Under the pieces are notes generated by a model, which saw only the letters and a program-made list of their open reading frames with translations, was not told where the DNA came from and did not search any database. From Methylobacterium nonmethylotrophicum (lineage in GTDB: Bacteria > Pseudomonadota > Alphaproteobacteria > Rhizobiales > Beijerinckiaceae), in assembly GCF_004745635.1 (NCBI RefSeq), contig NZ_SRLB01000012.1, forward strand, positions 62,001 to 126,000: a DNA stretch of 64,000 bases, written 5' to 3'. The translations under genes and the position numbers were made by a program. Positions 24,994-32,032 of this stretch are shown here, piece by piece; within the stretch, counting starts at the first letter, position 1, and every line of letters begins with the position of its first letter.

Positions 24994-26151
24994 ATGACTG
25001 CCGGCTCCCAGCCCCTGCCGCTCTCCTTCGTCCGCCGCGAGGCGGTGCCCGCCGCCCCGGCCCCGGCCCTGGTCAGCGGGCCGCTCGCCTGGCTGCGCCA
25101 GAACCTCTTCTCCAGCCCCGCCAACGCCGTGATGACGCTGGCGGCGCTCGCGGTCATCGCGCTGGTGGTGCCGCCGCTCCTGCGCTTCCTGGTGCTCGAC
25201 GCGGTGTTCACCGGCGAGAACCGCGATGCCTGCCGGCCCGAGGTGGTCGGCCGCCCGGTCGGTGCCTGCTGGGCCTTCGTGGGAGCTAAGATCAACTACT
25301 TCATCTACGGCTCGTACCCGATCGAGGAGCGCTGGCGGCCGAACGTCGTCTTCGCCCTGATGGCGATCGGGGTCGGGTGGATGCTGTGGCTCGACGCGCC
25401 CAAGCGCGCACTCGGCGCGCTCTACTTCTTCGTGGTCTTCCCGGTCGCCTCCTACCTGCTGCTCTCCGGGGTGCCGGCGCTCGGCCTGCCCTACGTGCCG
25501 ACCGCGCTCTGGGGCGGGATGCTGGTGACCCTGATCGTGTCGCTGGTCGGCATCGTGGCGTCGCTGCCGCTCGGCATCCTGCTGGCGCTCGGGCGGCGCT
25601 CGCGGCTGCCGATCGTGCGGCTGTTCTGCGTCATCTTCATCGAGTTCTGGCGCGGGGTGCCGCTCATCACCGTGCTGTTCATGGCCAACGTGATGCTGCC
25701 GCTGTTCCTGCCCGGCGACGTCACGGTCGACCGGCTGGTGCGGCCGCTCGTCGGCATCGCGCTGTTCTCCGCCGCCTACATGGCCGAGACGGTGCGCGGC
25801 GGCCTGCAGGCGATCCCCCGCGGCCAGACGGAAGGGGCGATGTCGCTGGGCCTCAGCCCCTGGCACCGGATGCGCCTGATCATCCTGCCGCAGGCCCTGC
25901 GCATCGTGATCCCGGGCATCGTCAACAGCTTCATCGCGCTGTTCAAGGACACGAGCCTCGTGTCGATCGTCGGCATCTTCGACTTCATCCGCACGATCGA
26001 GTCGGCCCGGGTCGATCCCGCCTGGGCGGCGCCGACCGTGGTGATGACCGGCTACGCCTTCGCGGCCCTGTTCTACTTCGTCTTCTGCTTCGGCATGTCG
26101 CGCTATGCCCGCTTCGTCGAGCACCGGCTCGCGGCGGGCCAGACACGGTGA
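24994..26151 (+). CDS. aapM: General L-amino acid ABC transporter, permease subunit 2
   Basis: A 385-residue inner-membrane permease of the AapM/BztC type. The N-terminal part holds a long hydrophobic region with the DACRPEVVGRPVGACWAFVGAKINYFIYGSYP periplasmic segment typical of AapM. The EAA loop appears as EGAMSLGLSPWHRMRLIILPQALRIVIPGIVNSFIALFKDTSLVSIVG near residues 285-330. ATG 24994 is preferred; GTG 24982, overlapping the aapQ stop by 4 nt, is also in frame. aapP follows 5 bp after the stop. Confidence 0.92.
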   Translation: MTAGSQPLPLSFVRREAVPAAPAPALVSGPLAWLRQNLFSSPANAVMTLAALAVIALVVPPLLRFLVLDAVFTGENRDACRPEVVGRPVGACWAFVGAKINYFIYGSYPIEERWRPNVVFALMAIGVGWMLWLDAPKRALGALYFFVVFPVASYLLLSGVPALGLPYVPTALWGGMLVTLIVSLVGIVASLPLGILLALGRRSRLPIVRLFCVIFIEFWRGVPLITVLFMANVMLPLFLPGDVTVDRLVRPLVGIALFSAAYMAETVRGGLQAIPRGQTEGAMSLGLSPWHRMRLIILPQALRIVIPGIVNSFIALFKDTSLVSIVGIFDFIRTIESARVDPAWAAPTVVMTGYAFAALFYFVFCFGMSRYARFVEHRLAAGQTR

Positions 26152-26156
26152 TCCCC

Positions 26157-26987
26157 ATGACCGCCTCTCCCATGACCGCCTCCCCCTCGCCGCTGCCGGA
26201 GGCCGATCCGGACCTCGCGCCCCGCAACACCTCGGCGGCCCGGCTCGCCAGCGCGCCGACCGCCGTGTCGCTGGAGCGGGTCAACAAGTGGTACGGCGCC
26301 TTCCACGTCCTGCGCGACGTCGACCTCAGCGTGCGCAAGGGCGAGCGGATCGTGATCTGCGGCCCCTCGGGCTCCGGCAAGTCGACGCTGATCCGCTGCA
26401 TCAACCGCCTGGAGGAGCACCAGGCCGGCCGCATCGTCGTCGACGGGATCGAACTCACCAACGACCTCAAGCGGATCGACGAGATCCGCCGCGAGGTCGG
26501 CATGGTGTTCCAGCACTTCAACCTGTTTCCGCACCTGACCGTGCTCGAGAACTGCACGCTGGCGCCGATCTGGGTGAAGAAGATGCCGAAGGCCGAGGCC
26601 GAGGCGATCGCCATGCAGTACCTGACCCGGGTGAAGATCCCGAACCAGGCGCACAAGTATCCGGGCCAGCTCTCCGGCGGCCAGCAGCAGCGCGTGGCGA
26701 TCGCCCGCTCGCTGTGCATGGCGCCCAAGATCATGCTGTTCGACGAGCCGACCTCGGCCCTCGACCCCGAGATGGTCAAGGAGGTGCTCGACACGATGGT
26801 GGGGCTGGCCGACGAGGGCATGACCATGCTCTGCGTCACCCACGAGATGGGCTTCGCCCGCCAGGTCGCCGACCGGGTGATCTTCATGGACGAGGGCCAG
26901 ATCGTCGAGTCGAACACCCCCGAGACGTTCTTCCGCTCGCCCCAGCACGAGCGGACGCGGCTGTTCCTGAGCCAGATCCTGCATTGA
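26157..26987 (+). CDS. aapP: General L-amino acid ABC transporter, ATP-binding protein
   Basis: A 276-residue ABC ATPase of the polar amino-acid family. Walker A GPSGSGKST is near residue 74, the Q-loop in VFQHFNLFPHLTV near 122, the signature LSGGQQQRVAIARSL near 172, Walker B IMLFDEPTSALD near 194 and the switch histidine in LCVTHEMGFARQVADRV near 226. The first 35 residues are an unstructured extension with a short MTASP repeat at the DNA level. It is the last gene of the operon and is convergent with the sulfurtransferase gene across a hairpin repeat. Confidence 0.93.
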   Translation: MTASPMTASPSPLPEADPDLAPRNTSAARLASAPTAVSLERVNKWYGAFHVLRDVDLSVRKGERIVICGPSGSGKSTLIRCINRLEEHQAGRIVVDGIELTNDLKRIDEIRREVGMVFQHFNLFPHLTVLENCTLAPIWVKKMPKAEAEAIAMQYLTRVKIPNQAHKYPGQLSGGQQQRVAIARSLCMAPKIMLFDEPTSALDPEMVKEVLDTMVGLADEGMTMLCVTHEMGFARQVADRVIFMDEGQIVESNTPETFFRSPQHERTRLFLSQILH

Positions 26988-27047
26988 GGGTGAGGGCGGG
27001 GCGCTGGCGTTGGGGTCGGCGATTCCCCGCACTCGTCAGAATAGGAT

Positions 27048-27078
27048 GCGGGATCCCCTCTCCCAGGTGGGAGGGGGG
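27048..27078. repeat. Hairpin repeat between convergent genes (variant copy)
   Basis: GCGGGATCCCCTCTCCC at 27048-27064 is identical to 6201-6217. It continues as CCCCTCTCCC-AGGT-GGGAGGGGGG at 27055-27078, the same hairpin with one stem change. It lies between convergent aapP and the sulfurtransferase gene and is the third convergent gap in the window to use this repeat family. Confidence 0.65.
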
Positions 27079-27089
27079 TGAAGACGGCG

Positions 27090-27935
27090 CTACGACCGCC
27101 CGGTCGCGACCGGCAAATCCTCCCGCGCGCCCCATTCCGACCATGAGCCGTCGTAGAGGGCCCGCGGCGGGCGGCCGAGGGTCTCGAGGGCGATGCCGAC
27201 GATCGCCGCGGTGACGCCGGAGCCGCAGGTGGTGACCACCGGCCGGTCGAGGTCGATGCCGGCCCGGGCCACCGCCTCCCGCAAGGCCGCCTCGTCCTTC
27301 AGCCGGCCGTTCTCCTGGAGCGCCGCATAGTGCAGGTTCAGGGCCCCCGGCATGTGGCCGGGGCGCACGCCGGGCCGGGGCTCGGGCTCCTCGCCGGCGA
27401 AGCGGGCGGGCGAGCGGGCATCGACCACCTGGGCCTGGCCGGAGAGCGCCCGCTGCACGTCGCCCAGGTTGGCGACCGCCGAGTGGTCGAGCCGGGCGGT
27501 GAAGTGGCGCCGGTCGCGCGGGCGCGCCTCGCCCTCCTCGACCGGGTGCCCGCCCGCGACCCAGGCCGGGAAGCCGCCCTCGAGCACCGCGACGTCGCGG
27601 GCGCCGAACGCCTTCAGTGTCCAGCGCACGCGGGGGGCGGAGAAGAGGCCCATCCCGTCATAGACCACCACCGTCATGCCGTCGCCGATGCCCATCTGGC
27701 GCATCCGCGAGGCGAAGGCTTGGGCTGAGGGCAGCATGTGGGGCAGGGCGCTTCCCTCGTCGCGCACCGCGTCGATGTCGAAGCGGACGGCCCCCGGGAT
27801 GTGGCCGGCCAGGAACTCGGCCTCGGCATCGCGGCCCATGGCCGGCAGGTACCAGGAGCCGTCGAGCACGACGATGTCGGGGGCCGCGAGCCGCTCTGCG
27901 AGCCAGTCCGCCGTGACGAAGGGGCCGATCGACAT
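27090..27935 (-). CDS. sseA: 3-mercaptopyruvate/thiosulfate sulfurtransferase (rhodanese)
   Basis: A 281-residue tandem-rhodanese protein. The inactive N-terminal domain has VVLDGSWYLPAMGRDAEAEFLAGHIPGAVRFDIDAV. The C-terminal domain carries VVDARSPARFAGEEPEPRPGVRPGHMPGALNL and the active-site loop CGSGVTA, whose Gly-Ser-Gly-type loop suits 3-mercaptopyruvate rather than thiosulfate. The C-terminus ends LYDGSWSEWG, also typical of SseA. The ATG at 27935 starts MSIGPFVTADWLAERL. It is transcribed alone and convergently with aapP. Confidence 0.9.
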   Translation of the reverse strand: MSIGPFVTADWLAERLAAPDIVVLDGSWYLPAMGRDAEAEFLAGHIPGAVRFDIDAVRDEGSALPHMLPSAQAFASRMRQMGIGDGMTVVVYDGMGLFSAPRVRWTLKAFGARDVAVLEGGFPAWVAGGHPVEEGEARPRDRRHFTARLDHSAVANLGDVQRALSGQAQVVDARSPARFAGEEPEPRPGVRPGHMPGALNLHYAALQENGRLKDEAALREAVARAGIDLDRPVVTTCGSGVTAAIVGIALETLGRPPRALYDGSWSEWGAREDLPVATGRS

Positions 27936-28441
27936 GCCTGTCTGTCTCCGAGGAAGGGGCCGTCGGGAAAGGGGATCCGGGGCCCATCCGGTGCATTCTG
28001 CCCGATTTCCGGGCGCCGCCGCCACCCTGCCGGGCGCGAAAGCAGCGTCCCGCAGGCAGCGACCATCGTCGCCGGCCCGGCCGGGACCGGCCATCCTAAC
28101 GCATGATAACGAGGGGGCGGCTGCGCCCGCCTAGAAAGGAGCGTCGCCACCCCGCGAGAGGCCGGACAGATGCTCCGCCGCGTATTCCACGACCCGCGCC
28201 GACCCCGCGCCGCATCTGGCACACCCCTTGCGAGGCTCGCCGCACTGCACCCGCCGTGTCCACTCTCCCTTGCACGGCCGGGCGTGGTCGACGGGCCAGG
28301 CAGTAAGACTCCGAGGGCTGCCTGGCCCGCCCGTCCCCGGCGATGCACCGAAGCGAGGATCCGCGCGGCGATACCGTCGCGCGCCTCCGGACGTCGCCCC
28401 GCTGCCGCCTCGGCCCCACGCGCGTGACAGGGAGGATTGCG
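27936..28441. other. Gene-less divergent promoter region
   Basis: There is no convincing gene in these 506 bp between the sulfurtransferase gene (minus) and the small gene at 28442 (plus). It contains the sigma-54-like promoter described separately and a GGGAGG ribosome-binding site just before 28442. Apart from these I see nothing distinctive. Confidence 0.4.
28216..28231 (+). promoter_or_regulatory. Candidate sigma-54 promoter upstream of the 74-aa protein gene
   Basis: CTGGCACACCCCTTGC has the full RpoN core: TGGCAC and TTGC with 10 bp between the GG and GC pairs. It is oriented toward the small gene at 28442, about 200 bp downstream, which would imply a long leader. A functional RpoN site should also have an activator site further upstream; none was recognised. 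Confidence 0.45.
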
Positions 28442-28666
28442 ATGAAGCCCACGGCTCGCTTCGAGTGGCCGATCCGTCCCGACAGGATCGAGGTCTCGTC
28501 CATCGGCTACCTCGCCGCGGCGATCCTCTGCGCCGACCTGCGGGCCGCCCGCGCGGCACAGGACGCTCCGCGATCGGCGACCGTGCACCGGCTGGTGCCG
28601 CGCCGGGCACGGCCGAGGCCCGCCTTCGCGCCGGCCGACGGGATGCGGCGCGCGGCCGAGGCCTGA
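28442..28666 (+). CDS. Small hypothetical protein, 74 aa
   Basis: A 74-residue basic protein (MKPTARFEWPIRPDRIEVSSIGY...) with a short hydrophobic patch LAAAILCADL and an Arg/Ala/Pro-rich end. It is supported mainly by a strong ribosome-binding site (GGGAGG, 7 nt before the ATG) and by the candidate sigma-54 promoter upstream. No family is recognised. It is convergent with the DUF1328 gene across a hairpin. Confidence 0.5.
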   Translation: MKPTARFEWPIRPDRIEVSSIGYLAAAILCADLRAARAAQDAPRSATVHRLVPRRARPRPAFAPADGMRRAAEA

Positions 28667-28680
28667 GGGCGTCCCATACG

Positions 28681-28707
28681 AAAAGGGCGGCCCTGATTGG
28701 GCCGCCC
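28681..28707 (-). terminator. Rho-independent-like terminator for the DUF1328 gene
   Basis: A perfect 9-bp stem (GGGCGGCCC at 28685-28693, GGGCCGCCC at 28699-28707, loop TGATT). Read on the minus strand it is followed by TTTT, so it should end the DUF1328 transcript. It may also serve the convergent small gene. Confidence 0.65.
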
Positions 28708-28744
28708 TGCACCGGGGCGGGCCGGGCCCGCCGAACGGCGCGCG

Positions 28745-28921
28745 TCAGATCCGGGGCGAGCGGCCGCGCATCAGGCCGAAGATCGCCGAGACGGCGAACA
28801 GCACGATCGCCACGAAGAACACGATCTTGGCCGCCTCCATGGCGGTGCCGGCGATGCCGCCGAAACCCAGCAGAGCAGCGACGAGGGCGACGACGAGGAA
28901 GGTGATAGCCCAGCCGATCAT
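28745..28921 (-). CDS. DUF1328 family small membrane protein
   Basis: A 58-residue protein with two membrane helices (AITFLVVALVAALLGFGGIAG and AAKIVFFVAIVLFAVSAIFGLM) and a basic tail. It matches the YtjA/DUF1328 family, found in many Proteobacteria and often linked to stress or general-stress sigma control, with unknown molecular role. A GGAG ribosome-binding site precedes the ATG at 28921, and a hairpin with a T-run follows the stop. Confidence 0.88.
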   Translation of the reverse strand: MIGWAITFLVVALVAALLGFGGIAGTAMEAAKIVFFVAIVLFAVSAIFGLMRGRSPRI

Positions 28922-29139
28922 TGGAGACTCCCGTATCGAAGGCTGCTGGATTGCTTCGCGGCGACGTGCAGAGAAGCGTTGCAGCAAGTTGAACGAGAAA
29001 CAGCCGGACAGGCCGACAGGTTCCGACGATTTTTTCGGATGAAACGCGGCAACCATCCGTGCTGCATGGCGGCCGGGCGGCGCACAGGGCAACGCGGCCG
29101 TGGCGAGCGGCGGCAGCGGGCGGCGATGGGCGGGAGGGT

Positions 29140-29215
29140 TGGCTCCCCGAGCAGGACTCGAACCTGCGACAAGGCGATTAACAGTCGCCTGCTCTACCAA
29201 CTGAGCTATCGGGGA
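29140..29215 (-). tRNA. tRNA-Asn (GTT)
   Basis: The minus strand folds as a full cloverleaf: acceptor stem TCCCCGA/TCGGGGA, D-arm with AGCTCAGTTGGTAGAGC, anticodon loop CTGTTAA giving anticodon GTT, T-arm GGTTCGAGTCC, discriminator G and an encoded CCA. Upstream on the minus strand a TTGCGC (29250-29255) and TAGAGG (29227-29232) pair spaced 17 bp looks like its promoter. Confidence 0.95.
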
Positions 29216-29466
29216 TCGCGGCGGGACCTCTACCCAAGGCAGGCAGGGGGCGCAAGGGGTTTTTGGGCACGCCCGGGTTTTTCGCGAGCCGGCTCATCAG
29301 CGTCGCACGTCGCCCGCTTTTGCGGCCGGATCCCTGTTGCGGAGCCGGGGCGGGCTCTGCTAATGAGCCGTCGTCCCCGGGTTGTCCGCCCGATGCCGGG
29401 GAGACGGCGCGGCCGGCCCTTCGAGCCCGGCCCGCCCGATCGTCGGCCCGCATGGCCGGCCCGGAT

Positions 29467-29540
29467 GGCCTCGTGGCGGAGTGGTTACGCAGAGGACTGC
29501 AAATCCTTGCACCCCGGTTCGATTCCGGGCGAGGCCTCCA
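29467..29540 (+). tRNA. tRNA-Cys (GCA)
   Basis: Cloverleaf with acceptor stem GGCCTCG/CGAGGCC, anticodon loop CTGCAAA (anticodon GCA), T-arm GGTTCGATTCC, discriminator T and an encoded CCA. It is divergent from tRNA-Asn and lies just before the low-GC methyltransferase gene, so it could be an integration point, although no duplicated tRNA end was found. Confidence 0.95.
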
Positions 29541-29692
29541 TCTCCTTCTCCGAGCGACCGAGCGGATCCGCCTCAGAGCCGTGTCCGTGCCCGGTCAGGG
29601 CCGGGCGGTGGCGCCGATCCGGCCCGCCATCCCGTCGATCCGTGGCGCGGCCGGTCGTCGCGAGCAGCCCGGCGGCGCAGGACTGCGCCCCG

Positions 29693-30442
29693 TCAGCGAC
29701 GGTTCGGCCTCGCTCCGCGGATCGCCTCCAGGAAATCGGCCGCGTCGCCGAGCTTCATATCCCGGTATAGCGTGCGTATGCTGTCCAGATCGTTCGGAAC
29801 GGCATCGAACTCGCTGATGATGGATGTGTAGTTCCGCCTGAGGATCCTCGACCGCGGATTCAATCCGCGCACGACGACGAGGCCCGTGGGGTAGCAGTTC
29901 AGGAAGTCCAGCTCCAGATCCGGGCGATACTTCTTCAGGATGGGGATCAGCTTCCAGACATCGCCGGTCCACCAATGGCGGAATGGAAGCGCCTCGCTCT
30001 CGACGGCGGCCTGCTGCATGTCGCGAGAGATCATGATGTCGTTCAGCGGGAGGCAATCATGCATCGCGATGATCGAGTCCTTCCGGCAAACGGCTTCCGT
30101 ATTCATGAAATCGCGAAGTAGAAATTCGTACAGATGCATGCCGTCGAGAAACGCGAGATCGATCCTTGAAAACATCAACTTGAATTTATTTTTCGCGAAA
30201 AACTTATCGCTCGACGTCTGATACAGATAAATCCTGCGCTTGCCGGCAGCGACATTGCACGATAGGGCAAAATAGGGGTCAACCCCTATGCCTTCCAGGC
30301 AGGTGATGGCCTGGAAATTGTCTCCTCCCGACACTCCGATCTCAAGATATCTTCTGCAACTGACCAGTCGCGAGAGTTCGCCCAGGACGTCTTTGTAGTC
30401 CTTGCCGGTGTGCAATTCAGGGATGAAATCGTCGCGATCCAC
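29693..30442 (-). CDS. Class I SAM-dependent methyltransferase (low-GC, probably acquired)
   Basis: A 249-residue protein with a Rossmann methyltransferase core: motif I in RRYLEIGVSGGDNFQAI near residue 36, the following acidic GIGVDP, LAFLDGMHLYEFLLRDF as the motif III/IV region, and IAMHDCLPLN. This matches the methyltransferase-24 group seen in polysaccharide or natural-product loci. I choose GTG 30442, which has GGAG 8 nt upstream; the open frame continues upstream only as Arg/Pro-rich GC shadow. The gene is far less GC-rich than its surroundings (AT-rich stretches around 30100-30280) and uses many AAA, TTT and AAT codons. The target is unknown. Confidence 0.75.
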   Translation of the reverse strand: MDRDDFIPELHTGKDYKDVLGELSRLVSCRRYLEIGVSGGDNFQAITCLEGIGVDPYFALSCNVAAGKRRIYLYQTSSDKFFAKNKFKLMFSRIDLAFLDGMHLYEFLLRDFMNTEAVCRKDSIIAMHDCLPLNDIMISRDMQQAAVESEALPFRHWWTGDVWKLIPILKKYRPDLELDFLNCYPTGLVVVRGLNPRSRILRRNYTSIISEFDAVPNDLDSIRTLYRDMKLGDAADFLEAIRGARPNRR

Positions 30443-30933
30443 TGCACGCACTCCGGCACGAACACAAGACAGGCTCGTCTCTGCCAACCGGTTCGTATGG
30501 ATACGTGAGCCCTCGCGCAAGCGCCGCCGGGGCGAGGCACCGCAGCCCCGCGCGGCGTCTCGCGCCGGGAGAGGGCGTTCGCCTGGGCGGTCACCGGAGG
30601 CGCCGCCGGCGCGGCCGGGCCTTCGGGGGAGCGCGCGCCGGCTTTCCGGCGGGCGGGATCGCCGGGGCCGGCCGGCGCGACCGTCCCGGAGGCCGTTCGG
30701 GCACCGGCCGGGCAGGTTTTTCCGCCGCGTGCGCGGTTGATCGGGCGCGATCGACAAGAACAGGCGAGGTCGCTCGGCTCGTCGACGTCGCGACCGCGCA
30801 GCAGCCCGGCGTTCGGGCCGCAACCCGGTCCTGCCCGGATCCTTGCCTTTTGGCCGGCGATCCACCACAACCGCGTCGCCCGGCGGCTTGGCCGTCGCGG
30901 CTTGGCCGTCGCTCAAGCTCTCCAGAGACGTTC
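30443..30933. other. Gene-less divergent region between two methyltransferase-fold genes
   Basis: 491 bp of very GC-rich DNA without a credible gene. The frame of the PIMT gene stays open upstream to 30505 but translates to Arg/Gly/Pro-rich sequence without domain structure. A short tandem repeat (CGGCTTGGCCGTCG twice, near 30885-30912) lies just before the PIMT gene. A GCAGGTTTTTCCGC stretch near 30712 could contribute to a promoter. Confidence 0.35.
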
Positions 30934-31587
30934 ATGCTCGACTACGCGCAAGCGCGCCGCCTCATGGTCGATTGCCAGCTCCGGACCTTCGACGTGACCG
31001 ACATCGCGCTCCTCGACGCGTTCGACGCCGTCCCGCGCGAGCGGTTCCTCCCGGAGGACCGGCAGGCCTTCGCCTATATCGACCAGTCCCAGGCGGTCGG
31101 GAGCGAGGACGGCGAGACCCGGTACATGCCGGCCCCGATGGTGCTGGCGCGCCTGATCCAGGCCCTGGCGCTCAAGCCCGGCAACCGCGTCCTCGAGGTG
31201 GCCGCCGGCCTCGGCTACGGCGCCGCGATCCTGCGCCGCCTCGGCGTCGAGGTCGTCGCCCTCGAATCGCTTCCCGGCCTCGCGGCCGCCGCGCGCGCAC
31301 GGCTGGGTGCCGGCGTCACCGTCGAGGCCGGCCCGCTGGAGAAGGGCGCGGCCGGCCACGGCCCCTACGACGCGATCCTGGTCAACGGCCAGGTCGAGCA
31401 GCGCCCGCAAGCCCTCCTCGCGCAGCTCGCGGATGGCGGGCGGCTGGCCTGCGTCCAGGGGCAGGGCCGCCCCGCCAAGGCGACCCTCTGGGTGCGCTCC
31501 GGCGACGCCTTCGGGTCGCGCCCGCTCTTCGACGCCACCCTGCCGCCCCTGCGCGCCTTCGCGGTCGAGGCCGGCTTCGCGTTCTGA
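30934..31587 (+). CDS. Protein-L-isoaspartate O-methyltransferase family protein
   Basis: A 217-residue SAM-dependent methyltransferase of the Pcm/PIMT family. The start MLDYAQARRLMVDCQLRTFDVTDIALLDAFDAVPRERFLPEDRQAFAYID, the MPAPMVLARLIQAL helix and SAM motif I RVLEVAAGLGYGAAILRRLG are all typical of the alphaproteobacterial group that sits immediately upstream of tolC. It lacks the canonical TISQP active-site string of repair-competent PIMT (here YIDQSQAV), so repair activity is not certain. A GC-rich hairpin follows the stop. Confidence 0.85.
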   Translation: MLDYAQARRLMVDCQLRTFDVTDIALLDAFDAVPRERFLPEDRQAFAYIDQSQAVGSEDGETRYMPAPMVLARLIQALALKPGNRVLEVAAGLGYGAAILRRLGVEVVALESLPGLAAAARARLGAGVTVEAGPLEKGAAGHGPYDAILVNGQVEQRPQALLAQLADGGRLACVQGQGRPAKATLWVRSGDAFGSRPLFDATLPPLRAFAVEAGFAF

Positions 31588-31589
31588 CC

Positions 31590-31615
31590 GGCCGGGTGCG
31601 GCAGCGCACCCGGCC
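31590..31615 (+). terminator. Hairpin immediately after the PIMT-family gene
   Basis: An 11-bp perfect stem (GGCCGGGTGCG / CGCACCCGGCC) with loop GCAG, starting 2 bp after the stop codon. No T-run follows, so it is a weak or processing-type terminator. Confidence 0.5.
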
Positions 31616-32032
31616 CGCGGCCGGCGGGCGGAATTCGCTTGGCCGGCCGTCCCCGGCGGCCGGGCCGGCGCCGGCTTCGGTCCGGGACCGACCAGCGCGG
31701 CGGCCGCGGGCCCGGGCCGCGCCACACCCCCGGAAAGACTTCGTTTACCAGGACGTTGCAGGGTCCCGGCACTCCACCGCGGCCGGACGCCGGGGCGGGC
31801 GCGAATCGCGCCCGCAGGCCGGATCGCACCTCCTCGCCGCCCGCCAGGGACCTGTCGCTTTTTTGCGGCACTGATGGCCAAACACCGTCATCCACCGCGC
31901 AGGGGCCGTGCCCCGGGACGCGCCCTCGGCTAAGGTCACGCTCGAGGTGGGCACAGCGATATGACGAACCGGTTCCGCCGCCCGCGGCGCAGAGCCGGTC
32001 GATTGTGGGCTAGCCGCACAGGGTAGACAGGC
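31616..32032. other. Gene-less interval upstream of tolC
   Basis: No credible gene in about 417 bp. A T-run (TCGCTTTTTTGCGGC, near 31855-31869) flanked by GC is present without an obvious stem. The tolC promoter should be in the last 150 bp, but I cannot identify convincing -35 and -10 elements. Confidence 0.3.

Noticed and set aside
30443..30916. Long N-terminal extension of the low-GC methyltransferase
   Set aside because: Upstream codons are GC-rich shadow with a composition opposite to that of the gene; GTG 30442 has a good ribosome-binding site.
30505..30933. N-terminal extension of the PIMT-family protein
   Set aside because: The frame is open but the translation is Arg/Gly-rich and unrelated to PIMT; the ATG at 30934 begins exactly where family similarity starts.
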